In this document: piece after piece, positions 58,686 through 64,000 of the stretch
How positions within the stretch are numbered: position 1 is the first letter of the stretch
Layout: every line of letters begins with the position of its first letter
Notes under the pieces: model-generated
Seen by the model: only the letters and a program-made list of their open reading frames with translations
What the model was told of the DNA's origin: nothing
Database searches by the model: none
Assembly: GCF_016864195.1 (NCBI RefSeq)
Contig: NZ_CP045202.1
Span: forward strand, 372,001-436,000
Origin: Dechloromonas sp. TW-R-39-2
Lineage (GTDB): Bacteria; Pseudomonadota; Gammaproteobacteria; Burkholderiales; Rhodocyclaceae
Reading direction: 5' to 3'
DNA: 64,000 nucleotides
Position numbers and translations under genes: made by a program

Positions 58686-60593
58686 TCAGTCGACGGCCGG
58701 CAGTGCTTCCAGCGCTTCGTGGACTTCCAGCCAACGCATTTCGGCCTCGTCGATCTGCTCGCCAAGCCAGCCGGCCTGTTTGTGCATTTCTTCGCTTTTG
58801 GCGCGGTCGACCGCAGCATAGAACTCAGGATCGGCAAATTGCGTTTCGAGCGCCGCTTTTTCCTCATTCCACTTGGCCAGCTTCTTTTCCAGCTGCTCGA
58901 TTTCCTTGACCAGCGGTCGACGCTGGGCGAGCACGGCCTGACGGCTGGCCTTGGCATCGGCCCGTTGTTGCAGGCGTTCATTTTTCTCGGCGGCGACATC
59001 GGGTTCGGCGGCCCGCTCGGCATTGCGCTGGGCGGCCAGCCAGGCGGCGTAGTCGTCCAGATCGCCATCAAAAGCCACCGCCTTGCCGTCGGCGACGAGC
59101 AGCAGGTCGTCGGCACAGGTGCGCAACAGGTGGCGGTCGTGCGATACGAAAACGACGCCGCCTTCGTAATCCTGCAGCGCGAAAGTCAGTGCTTCGCGCA
59201 TTTCCAGATCGAGGTGATTGGTCGGTTCGTCGAGCAGCAGCAGATTCGGTTTGGTGCGGATCAGCAGGGCCAGCGCCAGCCGTGATTTCTCGCCGCCTGA
59301 GAAGGGTTCGATGGCGCGCATCGCCATGTCGCCGCGGAAATCGAACCCGCCGATGTAGTCGCGCAATTCCTGTTCCGGCGTCGTCGGTTCGAGACGCACC
59401 AGATGTTGCAGCGGCGACTCGTCCAGGCGCAGTTGTTCGAGCTGGTGCTGGGCGAAGTAGCCGATGTTGAGCGCCTTGGCTTCCTTGCGTTCGCCGTGCA
59501 ATTGTTCGATGGCTCCGGCCAGCAGCTTGATCAGCGTCGATTTGCCGGCTCCGTTGCGGCCGAGCAGGCCGATGCGGCAGCCGGGGCGCAGCGTCATCGA
59601 GATGTTGTCGAGAATCTTGCGGTCGACATAGCCGGCAGACGCTTTTTCAATGGTCAGCAAGGGATCGGGCAGGGCGCTCGGCTCGCGGAAGCTGAAATGG
59701 AAAGGTGAATCGACGTGAGCCGCGGCGACGGTTTCCATGCGCTCCAGCATCTTGATCCGGCTTTGGGCCTGACGCGCCTTGGTCGCTTTGGCGCGGAAGC
59801 GTTCGATGAAACTGTTGAGATGGGCGACGACGCGCTGTTGAGCTTCGAAGGCTGATTGCTGGGCGGCCAGACGGGCGGCGCGGGCTCGTTCGTAGTCGGA
59901 ATAGCCACCGCTGGTCAGGCTCAGGCGCTGAAGATCGATGGCGATGATCTGGCCGACCACCGCATCGAGGAAATCGCGGTCGTGGGAAATCAGCAGCAGC
60001 GTGGCGGGCGTGTTCTTCAGCCAGCTTTCAAGCCAGAACACGGCATCCAGATCGAGGTGGTTGGTCGGTTCGTCGAGCAACAACAAGTCGGCACGGCAGG
60101 ACAGCGCACGGGCCAGATTCAGACGAACCCGCCAGCCGCCGGAAAACTCGGCGACCGGCCGGGAGAAATCGGCGTCCTTGAAACCCAGACCATGCAGCAC
60201 CTCGGCCGCCCGGGCCTTGGCTGAATAACCGTCGATTTCGCCGTAACGGGCGTGCAGGTGGCCGATCGCTTCACCGTCGCCACGGGCTTCTGCCGCTGCC
60301 AGTTCGCGTTCGACACGACGTAGCTCAAGGTCGCCATCCAGCACAAAATCGAGTGCCGCATCGGGCAGGGCCGGTGTTTCCTGCGTGACGCGGGCGATAT
60401 GCCAGCTGGCCGGCAGTTCGACATCACCGGATTCGGCATGCAGCTCGCCCGAGAGCAGGGCAAACAGGCTGGATTTGCCGCAGCCGTTGGCACCGACGAC
60501 GCCCACTTTCCAGCCTGTGTGGAGTTGGACGGAGGCGTCGACGACCAGCGGGCGGCCGGCGCGGGCAAAAGTGACTTGGCGGAGGGCGATCAT
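58686..60593 (-). CDS. yheS: ABC-F family ATPase, YheS type
   Basis: A 635-residue ribosome-associated ABC-F protein, distinct from the YbiT type at 10.4 kb. Walker A motifs are VVGANGCGKSSLFALL and LLGRNGAGKSTLIKLL. Walker B motifs are [18 protein letters not shown] and [18 protein letters not shown]. The C-terminal part is a charged coiled coil (ADAKASRQAVLAQRRPLVKE onward). YheS is thought to help translating ribosomes through difficult peptides. An exact recurrent-motif copy lies at 58806-58818. Confidence 0.9.
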   Translation of the reverse strand: MIALRQVTFARAGRPLVVDASVQLHTGWKVGVVGANGCGKSSLFALLSGELHAESGDVELPASWHIARVTQETPALPDAALDFVLDGDLELRRVERELAAAEARGDGEAIGHLHARYGEIDGYSAKARAAEVLHGLGFKDADFSRPVAEFSGGWRVRLNLARALSCRADLLLLDEPTNHLDLDAVFWLESWLKNTPATLLLISHDRDFLDAVVGQIIAIDLQRLSLTSGGYSDYERARAARLAAQQSAFEAQQRVVAHLNSFIERFRAKATKARQAQSRIKMLERMETVAAAHVDSPFHFSFREPSALPDPLLTIEKASAGYVDRKILDNISMTLRPGCRIGLLGRNGAGKSTLIKLLAGAIEQLHGERKEAKALNIGYFAQHQLEQLRLDESPLQHLVRLEPTTPEQELRDYIGGFDFRGDMAMRAIEPFSGGEKSRLALALLIRTKPNLLLLDEPTNHLDLEMREALTFALQDYEGGVVFVSHDRHLLRTCADDLLLVADGKAVAFDGDLDDYAAWLAAQRNAERAAEPDVAAEKNERLQQRADAKASRQAVLAQRRPLVKEIEQLEKKLAKWNEEKAALETQFADPEFYAAVDRAKSEEMHKQAGWLGEQIDEAEMRWLEVHEALEALPAVD

Positions 60594-60649
60594 GGCAGCA
60601 ACATTGATTTGGCGGCGAATTATAGCGGCGGGCTGATAAAATCCCGTGC

Positions 60650-61855
60650 ATGATCAAGCAGATTCGCGCCGACCAGCTTCTTCCCGGGATGTACATCCAC
60701 GATTTGAATTGTGGCTGGCTCGATCATCCGTTTTTTTCCAACGCCTTCGCGGTACGCGATCAGGCGACGGTTGAAAAGATCGTCAAGCTGGGTATCAAGA
60801 CGCTATACATCGACACGATCAAGGGCGCCGATGTCTGGGCCGCCCCGACGCAGCACGATGTCAATGCCGACCTTGAACGCCGGATGCTGGAAATTGCCCA
60901 GAAGCAGGCCGAAAAGCCGGTGGTCGTCGAATTGCGCGAAGAGGTGGCGCGTGCCCGGCGCTTGCACGGCGAGGCCAACAAGATCGTGCGCAACATGCTG
61001 GAAGATATTCGCCTGGGCCAGCAGATCCAGATTGAACGTCTCGAACCGCTGGTTGAAAACATGGTCGATTCGATCTTTCGCCATCAGGATGCCTTGTTGC
61101 CGCTGGCGCATCTGAAGACCCATGACGATTACACTTTTGAGCACTCGGTCAGCGTTTGTGCATTGATGGTGGCATTCGCCCGCGGCATGAAATTGCCCCG
61201 TGAGACAGTCAAGGAACTCGCCCTCGGTGCTTTGCTGCACGATGTCGGCAAGGCCTGCGTGCCGGACGAAATCCTGAACAAGCCAGGCAAGCTGAATGAT
61301 GACGAGTTTGAGCGCATCAAATCGCACGTCGATGAAGGTGTTCACCTGTTGCGCACGATGCCGGGGCTGGGTGAGGTATCGATGCAGGTCATCAGCCAGC
61401 ATCACGAACGCTTTGACGGCACGGGATATCCGCATGCCATGTCCGGCAAGCAGATTTCCCTGCATGGCCAGATGGCGGCAATTGTTGATGTTTACGATGC
61501 CATTTCGTCGGAGCGGGTCTACCACCGTGGCATGTCACCGACGCAGGCGCTGAAGAAACTGCTCGAATGGAGCTCGCATCATTTCGATCCGCAACTGGTG
61601 CAATCGTTTATTCGTGCCATCGGCATTTATCCTGCTGGTACACTGGTCCGTCTGGAAAGCAAGCGGATGGGCGTCGTCACTGAGCAAAACGAAGGCAATC
61701 TGCTGGAGCCGGTAGTGCGTGTTTTCTACCATGCCGGCCAGTCACATTACGTCCCGCCCGAGATCGTTGATCTTTCGAAGGTGCAGGATCGCATCGCAAG
61801 TTTTGAAAGTTTTGAAAAATGGAAAATCGACCCCTATCAGTGGCTGCCCTCGTAA
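60650..61855 (+). CDS. HD-GYP cyclic-di-GMP phosphodiesterase with DUF3391
   Basis: A 401-residue cytoplasmic protein: N-terminal DUF3391 domain (MIKQIRADQLLPGMYIHDLN, about 1-110) and HD-GYP domain. All catalytic parts are intact: His165, HD197-198 and Lys201 (LLHDVGK), and HHERFDGTGYP at 251-261. It should hydrolyse c-di-GMP to pGpG/GMP and so affect motility and biofilm. It is followed, with overlaps, by a small exported protein gene and a degenerate HD-GYP paralogue. Confidence 0.93.
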   Translation: MIKQIRADQLLPGMYIHDLNCGWLDHPFFSNAFAVRDQATVEKIVKLGIKTLYIDTIKGADVWAAPTQHDVNADLERRMLEIAQKQAEKPVVVELREEVARARRLHGEANKIVRNMLEDIRLGQQIQIERLEPLVENMVDSIFRHQDALLPLAHLKTHDDYTFEHSVSVCALMVAFARGMKLPRETVKELALGALLHDVGKACVPDEILNKPGKLNDDEFERIKSHVDEGVHLLRTMPGLGEVSMQVISQHHERFDGTGYPHAMSGKQISLHGQMAAIVDVYDAISSERVYHRGMSPTQALKKLLEWSSHHFDPQLVQSFIRAIGIYPAGTLVRLESKRMGVVTEQNEGNLLEPVVRVFYHAGQSHYVPPEIVDLSKVQDRIASFESFEKWKIDPYQWLPS

Positions 61856-62433
61856 TTGCCTTGCTGGCAGTTACGTTTTCGGCCGGGGCCGCAGAAAACC
61901 CGCCTGATCCTGCCCAGCTTGCAGACTGGGAGGCACGTCTTGAAAAAGCCGCTACCTTGCAGCGCGATGGCAAGGCCAGGAAAGATGCTGCAAGCAAGCT
62001 GTTCGAGAAGAAAAACGCCGAGTGTTTCAAGACTTTTCGGGTTTATGCCTGCCAGGAGACCGTGCAGGCCGAATACGTCGCCGAGGCCAATGAAGGGCAG
62101 CGCCTGGATAACGAAGGCCGGGCCATGGAGCGTCAGGTCAAAAAAGAGCAGGCCAGCGACAAGGCATTACGGCGTGCTGCAGAAGTGCCGAAGCGCGAGG
62201 CTGAGCTGGACGTCAGGGCGAGCGATACCGCTGCCGAGCGCAAGGCAGCCGCCGAGGCTGAAGCTGCGACGCGTGCGAGCAAATCGCTCAAGGCTGAAGA
62301 AGGGTTGAAGCGGCGTGCGGCAGATGCCGAGCGCCAGCAAAAGAAACGCGCCGACCACGAAGCCCGCCATGCGCGCCAGGTGGAAAAGGCCGAGCGCCGG
62401 GCTGCCGAAGCAGCCGCCAAGTCCGAGCAATAG
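61819..62433 (+). CDS. exported coiled-coil protein with a conserved Cys pair
   Basis: A 204-residue protein: signal peptide MENRPLSVAALVIALLAVTF to AGA, then a segment with two cysteines (NAECFKTFRVYACQE near 66-80). The remainder is a long Ala/Arg/Glu-rich coiled coil (residues ~100-204). The Cys pair pattern recurs in a family of betaproteobacterial periplasmic proteins of unknown role and could form a disulfide. Its start overlaps the HD-GYP gene by 37 bases and it ends 18 bases before the second HD-GYP gene, so all three are likely co-transcribed. Confidence 0.75.
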   Translation: MENRPLSVAALVIALLAVTFSAGAAENPPDPAQLADWEARLEKAATLQRDGKARKDAASKLFEKKNAECFKTFRVYACQETVQAEYVAEANEGQRLDNEGRAMERQVKKEQASDKALRRAAEVPKREAELDVRASDTAAERKAAAEAEAATRASKSLKAEEGLKRRAADAERQQKKRADHEARHARQVEKAERRAAEAAAKSEQ

Positions 62434-62451
62434 GCCAGCCAGGGCGCACGC

Positions 62452-63666
62452 GTGATTCGCAAAATTTCCGTTCATGAGCTGTTGCCCGGCATGTATGTCG
62501 TCGATTTGCACCGACGCTGGCTGGACCACTCGATCTGGCGCCGACGTTTTCCGATTCGCGATCAGGCGCATGTCCAGAAACTGATTGCCGAGGGTTTCAA
62601 GGACGTCAGCATCGATACCGAGCGTGGGCTTGATCTGCCGCCTGTGTCGCCGATTGCCCGGATCAATGTTGTCGAGAAAAAGATTGAAACGCTGGTCGAG
62701 GCTGTGCGTGCCCGCCAGCCCAAGGTGTCGCTGGGCGAGGAGCGGCGCCGGGCCGCACGCCTGATTCACGAAGCCAGCGGCATGGTGACCGATCTGGTGC
62801 TCGCCGCACAGGCTGGTCGCGATGTCGATGCCGCGCGCCTTGAGCCGGTCGTCGGCAAGATGATCGAGTCGGTGATTCGTAATCCGGATGCGCTGGCCCC
62901 GCTGGCCCGCTTGAAACGGATGGATGCTTATGCCACCGAACATGCCGTGGCGACGTCGGCATTGATCATCGCCTTTGGCCAGCAACAAGGCATGCCCCAG
63001 CCGGAACTGGAAAAGCTGGCGCTCGGCACGATGCTCAAGGATATCGGCCATTCGGCGATTGATGCCAAATTGATGACGCGCCCCGGTTCGTTGTCGAAGT
63101 CCGAGTTCAGCGTGGTGCAAAGCCACGTCGAGGAAGGGCTGGCAGTGCTGGAGGCGACAACCCGTTTGTCGGAAACCTCGGTCGCCGTGGTGCTGGAACA
63201 CCACGAACGCTACAACGGCTGCGGCTATCCCTATCGCATGGCTGGCGACGAGATTTCTCTGGCCGGGCGGATGGCGGCCATTGTCGATACCTACGATGCG
63301 ATGACTTCGGATCGGCCTTACCGGCCCGCCATTTCACCGTCGCTGGCCTTGCGTCAGCTGTTCGATCAAGGGGGCAGCGACTTTGATCCCGAGCTGGTCT
63401 TGGCTTTTGTGCGTACCGTCGGCATTTACCCGGTCGGCACCCTGGTCAAGCTGGAAAGCGGGCATCTCGGCGTGGTTGAGCGCATCCACCAGGATAACCT
63501 GCTGGCACCGGTGGTCAGGGTGATTTTCCATGGCGGACGCCGGCAATACGTCGCACCGGTCGAGGTCGACCTGTCGCGCAAGATCGGCAACCACTACGGC
63601 CAGATCGTCAGCGCCGAAGATTACGAGCGTTGGGGCATCAGCCCCTTGCGCTGGCAACCTGTCTGA
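62452..63666 (+). CDS. degenerate HD-GYP protein with DUF3391
   Basis: A 404-residue paralogue of the HD-GYP protein at 60.65 kb with the same DUF3391 start (MIRKISVHELLPGMYVVDLH). The HD dyad is replaced: LLHDVGK becomes MLKDIGH (Lys196-Asp197, His200 instead of Lys). His164 and the HHERYNGCGYP segment at 250-260 remain. With the HD histidine missing, metal binding and c-di-GMP hydrolysis are probably lost; it could be a c-di-GMP-binding effector. Start is GTG at 62452. Its 3' end converges with mutY (29-base overlap). Confidence 0.9.
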   Translation: MIRKISVHELLPGMYVVDLHRRWLDHSIWRRRFPIRDQAHVQKLIAEGFKDVSIDTERGLDLPPVSPIARINVVEKKIETLVEAVRARQPKVSLGEERRRAARLIHEASGMVTDLVLAAQAGRDVDAARLEPVVGKMIESVIRNPDALAPLARLKRMDAYATEHAVATSALIIAFGQQQGMPQPELEKLALGTMLKDIGHSAIDAKLMTRPGSLSKSEFSVVQSHVEEGLAVLEATTRLSETSVAVVLEHHERYNGCGYPYRMAGDEISLAGRMAAIVDTYDAMTSDRPYRPAISPSLALRQLFDQGGSDFDPELVLAFVRTVGIYPVGTLVKLESGHLGVVERIHQDNLLAPVVRVIFHGGRRQYVAPVEVDLSRKIGNHYGQIVSAEDYERWGISPLRWQPV

Positions 63667-64000
63667 TCAGCTTCTTGATCGGCGTCGGTACGCCGGCCTC
63701 GGCGGCCCGGCTCAAATCAATCCACTCAAGCCCGCTTTCACCCGTTGTCTGAACCGGCGCAACCGTGCACAGCACCGGCTGCAAAGTCAGGCGGAAATGC
63801 GTGAAAGCATGTTTGAGCGGCGGTAGCGGGCGCTGTTGCAAGGCTTGCAGTCCGAGTCGCGAGAGTACGGCCTCGGTTTCGCCTTCCGGCGGAACCAGCA
63901 AACCGCCCCACAAGCCGCTCGGTGGCCGCCGTTCAAGCAGCAATCGCGCACCATCGCTGATCAGGACAAAGCTGGCGCTACGTTCGGGCACTGCCGGACG
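63638..64000 (-). CDS. mutY: adenine DNA glycosylase MutY, C-terminal part (partial)
   Basis: The frame is open at the window edge, so only the last 120 residues are visible. They are the NUDIX-like domain that recognises 8-oxoguanine in MutY. Visible parts are ASFVLISDGARLLLERRP, SGLWGGLLVPPEG, PLKHAFTHFRLTLQPVLCTV and VPTPIKKLIRQV. The HxFTHFRLTL motif and final PTPIKKLI are typical of MutY. The glycosylase domain lies beyond the window. 29 bases overlap the converging HD-GYP gene. Confidence 0.88.
   Translation of the reverse strand, partial: RPAVPERSASFVLISDGARLLLERRPPSGLWGGLLVPPEGETEAVLSRLGLQALQQRPLPPLKHAFTHFRLTLQPVLCTVAPVQTTGESGLEWIDLSRAAEAGVPTPIKKLIRQVASARG

Overview
The window reads as origin-proximal chromosome of a betaproteobacterium, most likely a Rhodocyclales member close to Dechloromonas/Azonexus. 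This is inferred from the Acidithiobacillus-type gshA next to gshB, the fmt-rsmB-DUF4390-ntrY-ntrX-trkA-trkH order, a TorF-type porin before glnK-amtB, DUF1840, DUF3391-HD-GYP proteins and an S-adenosylhomocysteine riboswitch in front of metH. The window opens between dnaA (outside) and dnaN. It holds five copies of the ParB centromere palindrome parS and two groups of DnaA boxes. I saw no rRNA, tRNA, CRISPR array or intact insertion sequence.

Layout. 1-4018: DnaA-box region, dnaN, parS, gyrB. 4021-6293: a 2.26 kb transposon-like island with 25-bp terminal inverted repeats and a 5-bp target duplication, carrying two unfamiliar genes and no transposase. 6313-10.2 kb: dtd, then the leftward gshA-gshB-apbE operon (glutathione synthesis and a flavinylating lipoprotein). 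10.4-14.2 kb: ybiT, an AtaL-like protein, rsuA, oxyR. 14.3-19 kb: topB, dprA and a LysM protein, leftward. 19.1-30 kb: def-fmt, then rsmB, DUF4390, ntrY-ntrX, trkA-trkH, with a SpeD-like gene and an S1/P1-type nuclease on the opposite strand. 30-33.4 kb: hemE, a DnaA-box-rich intergenic region, priA. 33.5-45 kb: a calcium-loop protein, an MFS carrier, MOSC protein, fructokinase, a methyltransferase-like protein, DUF1840, a large hybrid histidine kinase with a CheZ-like neighbour, cupin, cytochrome c, amidase and murB. 45-49 kb: metH and its riboswitch. 49-52.8 kb: BamE-like lipoprotein, rhodanese, Bcr/CflA carrier, comM, ubiK. 53-55.8 kb: FNR-box porin, glnK, amtB. 55.8-60.6 kb: isochorismatase-family hydrolase, purU, thrH, DUF2058, yheS. 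60.6-64 kb: two HD-GYP proteins (the second with a broken HD dyad) around a small coiled-coil protein, then the 3' end of mutY.

How they work together. Replication, repair and segregation functions dominate (dnaN, gyrB, topB, priA, comM, dprA, mutY, parS). Sulfur, one-carbon and redox metabolism form a second theme (gshAB, oxyR, metH with SAH sensing, purU). Nitrogen and anaerobic adaptation form a third (ntrYX, glnK-amtB, FNR-box porin). The strongest unexplained signals are the transposase-less element after gyrB, a recurrent 13-bp motif TGCTGCGGTCRAC found on both strands and in several reading frames, a degenerate duplication of the dnaN leader, and an origin-like DnaA-box cluster between hemE and priA.
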